DNA of 23,473 nucleotides from JdFR-22 sp046537735 (GCA_046537735.1 JBKHKH010000016.1:1-23473), one strand, 5' to 3'. Shown: positions 6,677 to 15,211, numbered from the stretch's first letter. Notes: generated from the sequence alone by a model not told the origin. Numbers and translations: made by a program.

Positions 6677-7091
6677 GCTGCATAAGGTATGCGTCTCCAC
6701 CATCGTTATAGTAATATGGGATGGTTGAAATAACTTCAAATCCCTTTTTTTTATACAAATTCTGGGCAGTGTAGTTGGTGGTTCTTACTTCCAGCAGTAC
6801 CCTCAATTTCCCCCTCTCCCTGCTTCTCTCTATGGCCCTGTTTATCAGTATAGTGGCTATACCCTGTCGCCTAAACTCATTTTTGACGGCTAGGGACATG
6901 ATCCTGGTATCAACGCCTGCATCCATCATGGATATAAAACCTATCACTTTTCCGCCCATCTCCGCCACCAGAAAGTCATCTCCGTGAGAAATATACATGA
7001 AAACGTCATAAGCTGGATTTTTAGGAGCAAAAGACTCTCTCTCGATGGTAACTATGTCCTGAAAGTCTGTCGGTTTGTAATTTCTGATCAT
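6657..7091 (-). CDS. rimI: GNAT-family N-acetyltransferase, RimI-like
   Basis: A 144-residue GNAT protein. MIRNYKPTDFQDIVTIERESF is the usual RimI/Ard1 first helix. The acetyl-CoA binding loop RRQGIA is at 74-79, after the strand IMSLAVKNEF, and LLEVRTTNYTAQNLYKKKGF (about 99-118) is the characteristic C-terminal half. This resembles archaeal RimI/Ard1 enzymes, which acetylate protein N-termini; the true substrate cannot be read from sequence. The frame is open to 7163, but the extension would run across the UPF0146 promoter, and the ATG at 7091 coincides with the family start. It is divergent from UPF0146, with control regions overlapping in about 43 bases. Confidence 0.82.
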   Translation of the reverse strand: MIRNYKPTDFQDIVTIERESFAPKNPAYDVFMYISHGDDFLVAEMGGKVIGFISMMDAGVDTRIMSLAVKNEFRRQGIATILINRAIERSRERGKLRVLLEVRTTNYTAQNLYKKKGFEVISTIPYYYNDGGDAYLMQLNLAGR

Positions 7092-7103
7092 TATGGACAG
7101 CAC

Positions 7104-7110
7104 ATATATA
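7104..7110 (+). promoter_or_regulatory. TATA box for a leaderless UPF0146 transcript
   Basis: ATATATA is centred about 28 bases before the ATG at 7135, which has no ribosome binding site. That is the spacing expected if transcription begins at or just before the start codon. The AT-rich block 7123-7134 can serve as a promoter element for the divergent acetyltransferase gene. Confidence 0.5.
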
Positions 7111-7134
7111 CTCCCATCTTTCAATATTAAAATT

Positions 7135-7527
7135 ATGCCCCTAACTCCCCTTGCCGAGTTCATCTCTAAAAATTATGACTGCCACCTGGTGGTGGAGATA
7201 GGTATAGGGAAAAGATGGGAGATAGCCACTCAACTATCCAGAATGGGTTTCAAGGTCATTGCCGTAGACATAGTAGATATTAATCCTCAGTGTTTTGATT
7301 ACGTTAAAGATGATATAACCGATCCTGACATGAAAGTCTACAAGAATGCAGGTTTATTATACTCCATTCGTCCTCCCCCCGAGCTTTTCTCCAGCATAAT
7401 CGATGTGGCGAGATCAGCAGGTGCTGATTGTTTGATAAGACCTTTGGGCAACGAATTTCCTGAAGGAGGGGGACTGATCAATTACAGAGGAGAAAGATTC
7501 TATTTGTGGAAAACGGGAGACCTTTAA
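7135..7527 (+). CDS. UPF0146 family protein (Rossmann-like)
   Basis: A 130-residue protein of the archaeal UPF0146 family. HLVVEIGIGKRWEIATQL (about 17-34) is a glycine-containing nucleotide-binding-like loop, followed by FKVIAVDIVDINP (about 39-51) with an acidic strand end, as in S-adenosylmethionine-type Rossmann folds. A YSIRPPPELF motif at about 77-86 comes next, then the ending RPLGNEFPEGGGLINYRG. No activity is known for the family. The frame runs back to 7093, but the ATG at 7135 fits both the family N-terminus and a leaderless promoter. It converges with the RLI gene 47 bases downstream. Confidence 0.82.
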   Translation: MPLTPLAEFISKNYDCHLVVEIGIGKRWEIATQLSRMGFKVIAVDIVDINPQCFDYVKDDITDPDMKVYKNAGLLYSIRPPPELFSSIIDVARSAGADCLIRPLGNEFPEGGGLINYRGERFYLWKTGDL

Positions 7528-7574
7528 TCGCAGATATAAACCGAATACAAACGAGTAAATGGTAAAAAAATCAA

Positions 7575-9329
7575 TTAGAAATAGTAGTAGTATTCCCCTT
7601 CTCTTTTCTGCTCCCGATCGAGTCTGGAGTTTAGCTTGTTCACTCTGGGTCTTTTGGTCTCCTCATCCCTGCGGAAGGTTATATTCAAATTGGAAAGAAA
7701 TCTGTTCATACCACTTCTCATGTCTACTGCCTTTTTGGCAATGCCGTGTTTTCCTGCTTCGCCTTCAAAAACGATCAGCCTGTCGCTTATCATGTCCACC
7801 AGATAGATATCGTGGTCCACTACCAGCACGCTCTTCTCCATATTCATGGCAAATCTTCTGATTATCCTTGCGGTTTCTGTCCTCTGCTCAACGTCCAGGT
7901 GCGCTGAGGGCTCATCAAGAAGGTAGAGGTCTGCATCTCTCAGCAAACAGGCAAGAATAGCTACTCTCTGCAGCTCTCCACCACTGAGCTCATCAAGAGC
8001 ACTGTCCAGTAGACCTTCCAGGCCAAGAGGTCTTATGTACTCGGTTTTGTAATAAGAAGTGGTTACAGCAGGATTGATCTGGTGGAGGAACATCCTCACC
8101 GGGTAATTAACGTCTGCCTGAACGTACTGGGGCTTATAGGATACGTCCAAATCCAGTTTAACTTTTTGCTCATCATCTTCTATTTCACCAGCCAGAACCT
8201 TAACAAAAGTGGATTTACCGGTAGCGTTGGCACCCACAACTCCTAGAACTTCAGCCGACCTTATGGAACCGCTCTCAGAAGTGAGCCTGAATTCAGGATA
8301 TGTTTTCTCAAATGGTGGATACTCTATCAAGGTCACTCTCTCTTCTGTCTTCTGTGGTTGGAAAACATCAAATTCAATCGATTTCTCTCTAATTCTGATA
8401 TTTTCGTCTGGTAGATAGCCTCTCAAGTACTGGTTAACCCCAGTCCTAACACTTTTAGCTTTGGTCACCACTCCGTAAACACCCGGAGTACCGTAGGTGA
8501 GATGCACAAAATCCGCTAGCATATCCAGGATTGCCAGATCGTGCTCCACTATGAGCACCTGTTTCTCCTCTGCCGTTCTCCTGATCACTTTCGCTACCTC
8601 GGTTCTCTGATAGATGTCGAGATAGGACGTGATCTCATCTAAAAAGTAAAAATCCGCGTCCTTGAGCAAGCAGGCGGCAATGGCCAATCTCTGCAGCTCT
8701 CCACCACTGAGGTTCTTGATATCTCTTTTTAAGGCATCTTCAAGGCTCAAAAGGGAGACCATCTCCTCAAATTTCCCCTCTTCATCGACCTTTCGGAGGA
8801 GTTTTTCTGCTTTCCCGCTGTATGCTCTAGGTATGGCCTCAATGTACTGGGGCTTGAGAGAAACTCTTACCTCTTTTGAAGAAAGCTCCTTCAAATACTC
8901 AAATAATTCTGTTCCCGCAAATCTATCCATTATCTCTTCCCAGCTGGCCTCTTCTTTACCCAGATTGGGTTTGAGGTTACCGGAGAGTATATTTATGGCT
9001 GTACTTTTCCCCGTTCCGTTGGGCCCCAGCAAGCCGGTCACATGGCCCTTTCGGGGGATGGGGAGGTTATATAGCACAAATCCGTTCTCTCCATAGCGAT
9101 GGATTTCTTCACCTTCTAGAACATCTGGAAGGTTTACAATGGATATAGCACCAAAAGGGCATTTTTTAACACATATCCCACAGCCCACACATGTTTCTTC
9201 GGAGATTCTCGCTACATCGTTGATCTCGACTACTTCTTGACCCGATCTCATGGGAGGACAGTATTTTATGCATTCAAGACTGCATCTTTTTGGCTTGCAC
9301 TTATCCCTGTCAATTACGGCTATCCTCAT
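7575..9329 (-). CDS. RLI/ABCE1 ribosome-recycling ATPase
   Basis: A 584-residue protein with the complete ABCE1 architecture. The N-terminal region binds two [4Fe-4S] clusters: Cys 11, 16, 20 and 24, then Cys 47, 50, 53 and 57 in CVGCGICVKKCP. Two ABC ATPase domains follow. The first has Walker A GPNGTGKS at 102-109, LSGGELQRLA and FLDEITSYLD; the second has GANATGKST, LSGGELQRVA and LLDEPSAHLD, with DHDIYLVDMISDR. It ends in the basic hinge/C-terminal region. The protein splits 70S-type ribosomes after termination together with aPelota/aRF1 and works in the cytoplasm. It is translated from an ATG with AGGTG upstream, 16 bases after the EMC6-like gene, and is the last gene of the ThrRS operon. 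Confidence 0.96.
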   Translation of the reverse strand: MRIAVIDRDKCKPKRCSLECIKYCPPMRSGQEVVEINDVARISEETCVGCGICVKKCPFGAISIVNLPDVLEGEEIHRYGENGFVLYNLPIPRKGHVTGLLGPNGTGKSTAINILSGNLKPNLGKEEASWEEIMDRFAGTELFEYLKELSSKEVRVSLKPQYIEAIPRAYSGKAEKLLRKVDEEGKFEEMVSLLSLEDALKRDIKNLSGGELQRLAIAACLLKDADFYFLDEITSYLDIYQRTEVAKVIRRTAEEKQVLIVEHDLAILDMLADFVHLTYGTPGVYGVVTKAKSVRTGVNQYLRGYLPDENIRIREKSIEFDVFQPQKTEERVTLIEYPPFEKTYPEFRLTSESGSIRSAEVLGVVGANATGKSTFVKVLAGEIEDDEQKVKLDLDVSYKPQYVQADVNYPVRMFLHQINPAVTTSYYKTEYIRPLGLEGLLDSALDELSGGELQRVAILACLLRDADLYLLDEPSAHLDVEQRTETARIIRRFAMNMEKSVLVVDHDIYLVDMISDRLIVFEGEAGKHGIAKKAVDMRSGMNRFLSNLNITFRRDEETKRPRVNKLNSRLDREQKREGEYYYYF

Positions 9330-9345
9330 ATGGGCACCTGGGGCT

Positions 9346-9624
9346 TTAAAGGTTCAACAGGAAAGTCCAGGAGATATACCATGCGGTGAAGGAAAGAAAA
9401 CCCAATAGGGCCCAGTCCTTCCCTTTGGGCTCTATTCCGAATTTGGGAAGGATGGGCTTCTGGGCGTATATCAGAAGAACCAGGACGATTATCCCCAAAG
9501 GGTCTCTTTGCCCACTTTGAGTGACCAGAAAGGATATTATTCCGGCTATAAGGCCCATTCCTAAAGGTAAAAGGGTTTTCACTACACTGACTTGGTAACT
9601 CTCTTCTTCGCCACCGGGCATCAT
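9346..9624 (-). CDS. EMC6-like membrane protein
   Basis: A 92-residue protein with three predicted membrane segments (about 13-35, 43-57 and 71-91) and an acidic, cytosolic N-terminus (MMPGGEEESYQ). The third segment, DWALLGFLSFTAWYISWTFLL, has the aspartate-tryptophan start and WxxSWT pattern of archaeal EMC6-like proteins, relatives of the eukaryotic ER membrane complex subunit 6 that accompanies Oxa1-superfamily insertases. That points to a role in membrane-protein insertion (family knowledge, not shown here). The ATG at 9624 has GGTGAT 7 bases upstream; a second ATG follows directly. The gene sits 6 bases after ThrRS and 16 before RLI, so all three should be co-transcribed. Confidence 0.75.
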   Translation of the reverse strand: MMPGGEEESYQVSVVKTLLPLGMGLIAGIISFLVTQSGQRDPLGIIVLVLLIYAQKPILPKFGIEPKGKDWALLGFLSFTAWYISWTFLLNL

Positions 9625-9630
9625 TTTTTA

Positions 9631-11484
9631 TCACCTGAATGAAGGTCGCCTTGATAACAGAAGTGGCAAAGTTAGCGGTTCGAAAGGTTTGCCCCTGTTA
9701 TCTTCACCGACCCTATTTACTATTTCGTTCATTCCCATTTTGACTTTTTTCTGCTCCTTCTGAGTGGATCCAGAGCGAACTGTTATGGTAAGGAAGTCCT
9801 CATTAATCTCTTTTTCGCCTACCACCGCAATGTAGGGGATCCATTCTCTGGAGGCCTCTCTGATCTTTTTACCCAGGGTCTCATTCCTGTCATCCACGTC
9901 TACCCTTACCCTGTCCCTAATTTCCTGGGCCATAGCAACTACCTGCCCAATGTATTTCTCTGAAACAGGTATTATTCTCAGTTGGGTGGGTGACAGCCAG
10001 ACGGGAAGCATGGGAAGGAATCCCTTTTGCAACTGGAAATATGCCTTCTCTAGAATGGAGTACATGCATCTCTCTATAGCTCCACTTGCAGAGCAATGAA
10101 GCAGGTATGGATACTTCTTTTCCCCTTTTTGGTCAACGTAGGTAATATCATACCTTTCGGCATTCTCCACGTCTATCTGGACAGTTGTAAGAGCTGAGGC
10201 TTTGTCCAGAGCATCAACGAAGTTAAACTCGAATTTTATAATGAAGTAGAAGAATCTCTTATCCCACGTTTCAATAAGTATTGGCTTGTGCAGTATCTCA
10301 TAAAGAGAATGTATGAAGTCTTTATTCTCCTCATAGAAATCCTCAGTAACTCTTATGGCCACTTCATACTCCTGAGGGTCAAGACCGATGTCTTTCAGCA
10401 CCTCCACGCCCAACTTGAACTGCTTTAAGAACTCTTCTTTAGCCTGCTCAATATCGCCAGCTATAGTGTGCATATCCGGCATGGTGAATGCTCTCATCCT
10501 CTTCAAACCCGACAACTCTCCTCTCTGCTCCTTTCTGAAGGAGTAGTGGGTGAGCTCATATATCAGCATGGGGAGATCCCTATAGGTTATGTGGGCATCG
10601 CTGCTCATCAGAAATTGGCCAAAGCAGGCAGCGAACCGGAGAAAAAACTCTCTTTTATCTCCTTCCACAACGTATTGTCTTGCCGGGAACCTCTCCAGAT
10701 ATTTGCGGAGAGTGGGATGGTTTCTGTCATACATTATGGGGGTCTCTACTTCCATAGCCCCGTGTTCTACACACTTCTGGGTAACATAACTCTCCAGAAG
10801 CTTTTTGATTAGCTTGCCTTTAGGATAATACCTTATGTGGCCCGAATCGCTGGCGGGTTCGTAATCGGCTATCTGCAACCTCCTCATGTACTCCACGTGA
10901 GGAGGCGTTTGCTCCACTGCTCTTTTCTTGGAGATCTCATAATCAACAAATTTCCTCAGGTTCTCGTACCGGGAGAAATCAAAACCATTTACATCTATAA
11001 GCTCATTTCCATCATAAATATACCATTTACTTTCAGCCTTTTCTTCAGCCTTGAGAGCCTGGGTCAACTCCTTATCTTCTCCTGTCAGCTCTCGAGATAG
11101 CTCACTAAGCGGGTGACCCTTGCAGGAAATTTTAAATGATTTGTACCAGCCGAAAGGAGATCGGTGAACCTCATTAACTTCTTCTCCCAATTTTGCTGCC
11201 ATATCATTCAACAGGCTCACTGCAGTTTCAGGATCTCCCAGGTTTGATGAGAGGTGGGCATAAGGATATACCATGATCCTTTCTGCTCCTGTTCTCTCGA
11301 AAACCTGCAGAATCTCCTTCACAGCCACGTCAACAAGTTCTGTGGTGTCTCCCTTCTCAATGGCAACAAAGGCAACAAGGGGCTCCTCAAACCGCTCCCC
11401 CTTACCTTGAAAAGGCTCAGCATATTTTGTTTTCTTTTTTACTTCATATTCCATGTAATCAGCATGAATCAGGAGAAATCTCAT
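9631..11484 (-). CDS. thrS: Threonyl-tRNA synthetase, archaeal type with N-terminal editing domain
   Basis: A 617-residue class II synthetase. Residues 1 to about 140 are the archaeal editing domain (opening MRFLLIHADYMEYEVKKKTK), a D-tyrosyl-tRNA deacylase-like fold that removes serine mischarged on tRNA-Thr. The catalytic core has motif 2 FRKEQRGELSGLKRMRAF at 316-333 and motif 3 GAIER at 468-472. The threonine-binding zinc ligands are Cys287, His339 and His463. From about 495 to 600 there is an anticodon-binding domain (LRIIPVSEKY start). All key residues are intact. The start lies 25-30 bases downstream of a TATA-like element with no ribosome binding site, indicating a leaderless mRNA. 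It leads the operon with the EMC6-like gene and RLI. Confidence 0.96.
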   Translation of the reverse strand: MRFLLIHADYMEYEVKKKTKYAEPFQGKGERFEEPLVAFVAIEKGDTTELVDVAVKEILQVFERTGAERIMVYPYAHLSSNLGDPETAVSLLNDMAAKLGEEVNEVHRSPFGWYKSFKISCKGHPLSELSRELTGEDKELTQALKAEEKAESKWYIYDGNELIDVNGFDFSRYENLRKFVDYEISKKRAVEQTPPHVEYMRRLQIADYEPASDSGHIRYYPKGKLIKKLLESYVTQKCVEHGAMEVETPIMYDRNHPTLRKYLERFPARQYVVEGDKREFFLRFAACFGQFLMSSDAHITYRDLPMLIYELTHYSFRKEQRGELSGLKRMRAFTMPDMHTIAGDIEQAKEEFLKQFKLGVEVLKDIGLDPQEYEVAIRVTEDFYEENKDFIHSLYEILHKPILIETWDKRFFYFIIKFEFNFVDALDKASALTTVQIDVENAERYDITYVDQKGEKKYPYLLHCSASGAIERCMYSILEKAYFQLQKGFLPMLPVWLSPTQLRIIPVSEKYIGQVVAMAQEIRDRVRVDVDDRNETLGKKIREASREWIPYIAVVGEKEINEDFLTITVRSGSTQKEQKKVKMGMNEIVNRVGEDNRGKPFEPLTLPLLLSRRPSFR

Positions 11485-11507
11485 TTAAAAGCGGGAACTT
11501 GAAAGTT

Positions 11508-11517
11508 ACTTAAATTT
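11508..11517 (-). promoter_or_regulatory. TATA box of the leaderless thrS-emc6-rli operon
   Basis: On the minus strand, AAATTTAAGT is centred about 28 bases upstream of the thrS ATG (11484). The bases directly before the ATG (CTTTTAA) carry no ribosome binding site, so a leaderless transcript is inferred. Confidence 0.5.
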
Positions 11518-11593
11518 TTTGTGATTCTCTAAATGGTTTTTGAGGAAATTCAAGAAAAATGTATCGGTTATAGTGAGATGATCCTGGCTGGTC

Positions 11594-11950
11594 TCACTCG
11601 AAGAAGATTTTACCTTCTTCATATATCATGTCCAGAACCATCTGGGCATTCATTCTGACCCTTTCGCTTTTGTGCTCCTGCAATTTTTTGAGGGGTTCCA
11701 CAGCCGGCTTACCCATTTTGCTCAATACCCATATGGCTCCCCATATCAGATTCTCGTTCTTGCTCTTTTTCAATGTGTTAATGAGAGGATCGATTACGGA
11801 CTCATCCATATTGGCCAGAGCCAGGGAGGCATACATCCTGATGTCTTCGTCTTCATGTCCCATCGCTCTTATTAACCCCTTTACATCTTTTTTGGCTTTT
11901 AACTCCTCAATATTCGGTTTTGATTTATCGTTCTTCTCTTTCTTGGCCAT
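11594..11950 (-). CDS. Small HEAT-repeat protein
   Basis: A 118-residue protein with a lysine-rich start (MAKKEKNDKSKPNIEEL) followed by about three HEAT-like helical hairpins: LIRAMGHEDEDIRMYASLAL (about 26-45), INTLKKSKNENLIWGAIWVL (about 58-77) and LKKLQEHKSERVRMNAQMVL (about 91-110). Each has the family's alternating hydrophobic pattern with a conserved Asp/Glu-x-Arg and Ala. HEAT repeats are protein-protein scaffolds, and this small form resembles phycocyanobilin-lyase-like and archaeal HEAT proteins, but the partner is unknown. GAGGTGA lies 7 bases before the ATG. It reads in the same direction as thrS but has its own AT-rich promoter region upstream (about 11970-11995). Confidence 0.8.
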   Translation of the reverse strand: MAKKEKNDKSKPNIEELKAKKDVKGLIRAMGHEDEDIRMYASLALANMDESVIDPLINTLKKSKNENLIWGAIWVLSKMGKPAVEPLKKLQEHKSERVRMNAQMVLDMIYEEGKIFFE

Positions 11951-12057
11951 CCAGATCTCACCTCAATTATGTTTAATGTAATTTTTTATTATTTTTTTGC
12001 TGCCAGTCTTTTTCATAGCTTAATAATGATAGCATAAGAGCTGTAAAAATGGATGGT

Positions 12058-12080
12058 AAGTGGAGGTTTGACCTCCACTT
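12058..12080. promoter_or_regulatory. Perfect 10-bp inverted repeat upstream of the trp operon
   Basis: AAGTGGAGGT (12058-12067), TTG, ACCTCCACTT (12071-12080): a perfect 10-bp palindrome with a 3-base spacer, GC-rich against an AT-rich background. It lies between the divergent HEAT-repeat and trpC genes, about 108 bases from the first and 153 from the second, so it cannot be a terminator of either. It may be a regulator binding site for trp or the neighbouring gene. A TATA-like GTTATAGTATATT follows at 12115-12127. The rest of the 11951-12232 gap has no gene that I can see. Confidence 0.55.
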
Positions 12081-12200
12081 GGCTTAAAAAGCTTTGGAGT
12101 CTCTAGGGGGTGGAGTTATAGTATATTATTGATCTTGCTCATTTATAATAACTGTCTAAATAGCCATGATGATGGAATAATAGTCTCATCAACAAAAAAC

Positions 12201-12207
12201 TTAAATA
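12201..12207 (+). promoter_or_regulatory. TATA box of the trp operon (leaderless trpC)
   Basis: TTAAATA, preceded by an A-rich BRE-like stretch, is centred 29 bases before the trpC ATG at 12233. No ribosome binding site precedes that ATG, so the transcript probably starts at or next to the start codon. That leaves no room for a leader-peptide attenuator. Confidence 0.5.
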
Positions 12208-12232
12208 CATCATCAAGGTTTAATCCTAAAAT

Positions 12233-12940
12233 ATGGGAATAGTCACACAAAAAAGGGATATGCTCAAAAACATAGAGTTCAACAATGGGCACAGAAATGC
12301 GGTCATTGCGGAAATAAAAGTCTATTCTCCCCAATATGGAGATTTACTTGGAGATAGAAAGATTATGGGAATGTTGAGAATATTCGAGAGATCTGGAGCT
12401 GCTGGGATCTCCTATATCACCGAGCCAACTCATTTCAAAGGAGATCTTAATGTTTTTAAGGAAATATGTAGAGAGTCTTACTTACCCGTTCTCCGCAAAG
12501 ACTTCATCTGGTCCAAATCAGAGGTAGAGGAGACCGCAGCAGCCGAAGCATCAGCGGTCCTGCTTATAGCCAGAATGTTGAAGGAGAATACGGGCGAATT
12601 CGTTGACTATGCTCTTCAGCACGGACTTAACCCCCTCGTAGAGGTCCACAATCCTGAGGACATTGAAATTGCAAAACAAACCAATGCAAAAATGATAGGA
12701 ATAAACAACAGAGACATCCAGAAACTGGAGTCAGATAGCGGAACCGTTGATCTCACAGAGAATCTGTCAAGACTAATCCCTGATGACAGAGTCATTGTCA
12801 GCGAGAGTGGAATATCTTCTATCAAAGATTTAAACAGGGTATTGAAGTATGCGCATGCTGTTCTGGTGGGAACAGCTTTTATGAGAGCTGAGAACACTTA
12901 TGATTTTGTAAAGAGCTTTGTGGAGGCAAAGAAATGTTGA
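12233..12940 (+). CDS. trpC: Indole-3-glycerol-phosphate synthase
   Basis: A 235-residue TIM barrel that closes the ring of carboxyphenylamino-deoxyribulose phosphate to indole-3-glycerol phosphate, with loss of CO2 and water. Strand-end catalytic groups are visible: AEIKVYSP (Glu and Lys of strand 1; the usual K-R-x-SP is K-V-Y-SP here), ITEPTHFKGD, LPVLRKDFIW with the catalytic Lys, LVEVHN, IGINNRDI and the phosphate-binding VSESGISS plus LVGTAFM. It is on the short side, as in archaea. It is the first gene of trpCDEGFBA and probably leaderless. Its stop overlaps the trpD start by 7 bases. An in-frame ATG at 12260 is the alternative start. Confidence 0.93.
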   Translation: MGIVTQKRDMLKNIEFNNGHRNAVIAEIKVYSPQYGDLLGDRKIMGMLRIFERSGAAGISYITEPTHFKGDLNVFKEICRESYLPVLRKDFIWSKSEVEETAAAEASAVLLIARMLKENTGEFVDYALQHGLNPLVEVHNPEDIEIAKQTNAKMIGINNRDIQKLESDSGTVDLTENLSRLIPDDRVIVSESGISSIKDLNRVLKYAHAVLVGTAFMRAENTYDFVKSFVEAKKC

Positions 12941-13914
12941 AAAGAATTATTGAAGGTAACCATCTTGATTTTAAGGAATCTTATTCATTATTCTGCAACC
13001 TTTTAGAGGAGAGCGAATTGAGAATAGCATCATATTTGGTCGCTCTTCAGACCAAGGGTTACAGTTCTCAAGAGATTGCCGGTCTGGCTCAGGCCATGAG
13101 AGATCATGCCCTTAAAATCGATCTGGGTGACGTTGCAGACACCTGTGGAACTGGAGGAGATGGTTCCTGTACCATAAATGTAAGCACAGCAGCCGCTATA
13201 ATCCTATCATGCTTTAAAAAGGTAGCAAAGCACGGGAATGTATCCATAACTTCCAACAGCGGTTCTGCAAATGTCCTGAAGACACTGGGTGTAGAGATTG
13301 AGAACCTTCCTCAAGACGCCCAGAAAATCATAGAAATGACCAATTTCGCTTTTCTCCTGGCACCGCTCTACCATCCAGCCTTGAAGAGGATTATGCCAGT
13401 GAGAAAGCAACTGGGGGTTAAAACAGTTTTCAATATTCTGGGCCCTCTGGCAAACCCTGCATCACCTCAATTTCAGCTTATAGGGGTAAACTCTCCCGAC
13501 CTGGTAGAAAAAGTGGCCCACGCATTAAAAATTATGGGCGTCAAAAAGGCCATTGTGGTCCACGGAAGTGGACTGGACGAAGTAAATCCCTGTGCGGAAA
13601 CGACTGTCGCCGAGGTCACTAGTAAAGTGGAGATCTACGGTATAACCCCTGAGGAATTTGGTGTGGCAACATCAAAAATATCCCCCTGCTCTAGCTGTGA
13701 AGAAAGTGCACAGAGGTTGATGGATGTTTTTTCCGGAAAGGCTGGCCATGATGCCAACTTTGTACTTATAAATGCTTCAGCAGCACTTTATGCAGCAGGT
13801 ATCGCCACTGATTTTGCTGAGGGTGTCGAAATTGCCAGAAATATCATAGAAGAAGGAAAGGTAGTGGCTAAGGTTGAGGAGATACAGAATGCTGGTAGAA
13901 TTAGAATATGCTGA
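12934..13914 (+). CDS. trpD: Anthranilate phosphoribosyltransferase
   Basis: A 326-residue enzyme that transfers phosphoribose from PRPP to anthranilate. The PRPP/pyrophosphate loop CGTGGDGS is at 71-78 and followed by INVSTAAA. KHGNVSITSNSGSANVLKTLG (about 91-111) carries the anthranilate and magnesium site residues. FNILGPLANPA and VVHGSGLDEVNPCAETTVAEV are further family blocks, the last with the Asp-Glu magnesium pair. Length is normal. The gene is not fused to trpG, unlike in some bacteria. Its 3' end overlaps the trpE start by 26 bases, so trpE translation is probably coupled. Confidence 0.94.
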   Translation: MLKRIIEGNHLDFKESYSLFCNLLEESELRIASYLVALQTKGYSSQEIAGLAQAMRDHALKIDLGDVADTCGTGGDGSCTINVSTAAAIILSCFKKVAKHGNVSITSNSGSANVLKTLGVEIENLPQDAQKIIEMTNFAFLLAPLYHPALKRIMPVRKQLGVKTVFNILGPLANPASPQFQLIGVNSPDLVEKVAHALKIMGVKKAIVVHGSGLDEVNPCAETTVAEVTSKVEIYGITPEEFGVATSKISPCSSCEESAQRLMDVFSGKAGHDANFVLINASAALYAAGIATDFAEGVEIARNIIEEGKVVAKVEEIQNAGRIRIC

Positions 13915-15211
13915 TCCTTTAAAACTATATGGGGTGTTGAGAGAGGAGGATTACCCATTTATTCTTGAATCCCTTTCCAGGCATGAGTTAAAAGCAAGAT
14001 ATACTTACATCTCTGCCAACCCAGAGTTTACAGTGGAAGTCGGAGATGGGGTGAGAATTGATGGAAAAAAAGTATCACGTGAAAACAGTCCTTTTAGGGC
14101 TCTAAAAGCTCGTCATAACTGGAATAACTTGAATGAGGTAAAATTCTCAGGAGGATTCGTGGGTTATATTGCCTACGATGCAGTTCACGCTTATATAGAT
14201 GGTATTATCGACCAGAACTCATTCTTCGGCTATTACAACCAGGTATTCATCTATGACCACATCCTCAATAAAGTATACTATTTCTCCACCAGTGATTCCT
14301 CCTCAGAAGTTAGATATGCAGAGAACATGATCTCCAGAGCCAAAAGATACCGGCTGGAGGATGAAGAGGGAGGGTCTTCCATTGAGAACTGTGATTCAGA
14401 AAAAGAAGAATTTATGGATAGTGTAGATGCAGCAAAAGATTATATCTTTTCCGGCGATGCTTTCCAGATAGTTCTATCCAGGGAATACCAGATGAGCAGC
14501 GATTTTTCTCCTTTCAGGATATACAGAAACATTAGAAACGTGAATCCCAGCCCCTATATGTTCCTCTTGGAATTCGACAAGGATATCGTGGGGGCATCCC
14601 CCGAGACTATGGCTTCTGTGGAGGGGGACACCTTCAAGATCAACCCCATCGCCGGCACCTGTGAAAGAGGGAAAAGCGAGGAAGAGGACAGAGAATTTGC
14701 CAGAAAAATGCTCTGTGATGAAAAAGAAAAGGCAGAACATGTGATGCTGGTGGACCTGGCCAGGAACGACGTAAGAAAAGTATCCAGGTCGGGGAGCGTC
14801 ACACTCTCCAGGTATTTCGATGTAGCCAAGTATAGCCACGTTCAGCACATAGAGAGTGAGGTAACCGGCCAGCTGGAAGAGCATGCAACTCTCTTTGATG
14901 CCATGGAGGCTTCATTCCCTGCCGGAACTTTGACAGGGGCACCGAAAGTGAGAGCAATGGAGATCATTGATGAGCTGGAAAAGTCAAAGAGGAGAGTTTA
15001 TGGTGGAGCAGTAGGATACTTTTCCTCCAACGGCTATGCAGACATGGCTATAGCCATCAGAATGCTGGAGATAGACGATTGCTGCAGGATTAGGGCTGGT
15101 GCAGGTATAGTGGCCGATTCCGACCCTGAGAAAGAATTTTATGAGACTGAAAGAAAGATGGCGGGCGTTATGAAAGCCCTGGAGGTGGATAGTGATACTG
15201 ATAATAGATAA
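13889..15211 (+). CDS. trpE: Anthranilate synthase component I
   Basis: A 440-residue chorismate-using enzyme that makes anthranilate from chorismate with ammonia supplied by TrpG. Near the N-terminus PFILESLSRHELKARYTYIS resembles the L-L-E-S tryptophan-binding element, so feedback inhibition by tryptophan is expected. The C-terminal catalytic half shows GDAFQIVLSRE, PETMASVEG, PIAGTCERGKSEEED, LVDLARNDVRKVS, the FPAGTLTGAPKVRAMEIID block and GAGIVADSDPEKEF. The frame opens at a TTG at 13874, but ATG 13889 has GAGGAGA at 13876-13882, 6 bases away. Its end overlaps trpG by 20 bases. Confidence 0.94.
   Translation: MLVELEYADPLKLYGVLREEDYPFILESLSRHELKARYTYISANPEFTVEVGDGVRIDGKKVSRENSPFRALKARHNWNNLNEVKFSGGFVGYIAYDAVHAYIDGIIDQNSFFGYYNQVFIYDHILNKVYYFSTSDSSSEVRYAENMISRAKRYRLEDEEGGSSIENCDSEKEEFMDSVDAAKDYIFSGDAFQIVLSREYQMSSDFSPFRIYRNIRNVNPSPYMFLLEFDKDIVGASPETMASVEGDTFKINPIAGTCERGKSEEEDREFARKMLCDEKEKAEHVMLVDLARNDVRKVSRSGSVTLSRYFDVAKYSHVQHIESEVTGQLEEHATLFDAMEASFPAGTLTGAPKVRAMEIIDELEKSKRRVYGGAVGYFSSNGYADMAIAIRMLEIDDCCRIRAGAGIVADSDPEKEFYETERKMAGVMKALEVDSDTDNR

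Noticed and set aside
12160..12200. Box C/D guide RNA suggested by ATGATGA at 12161-12170
   Set aside because: No CTGA D box at a suitable distance on that strand.
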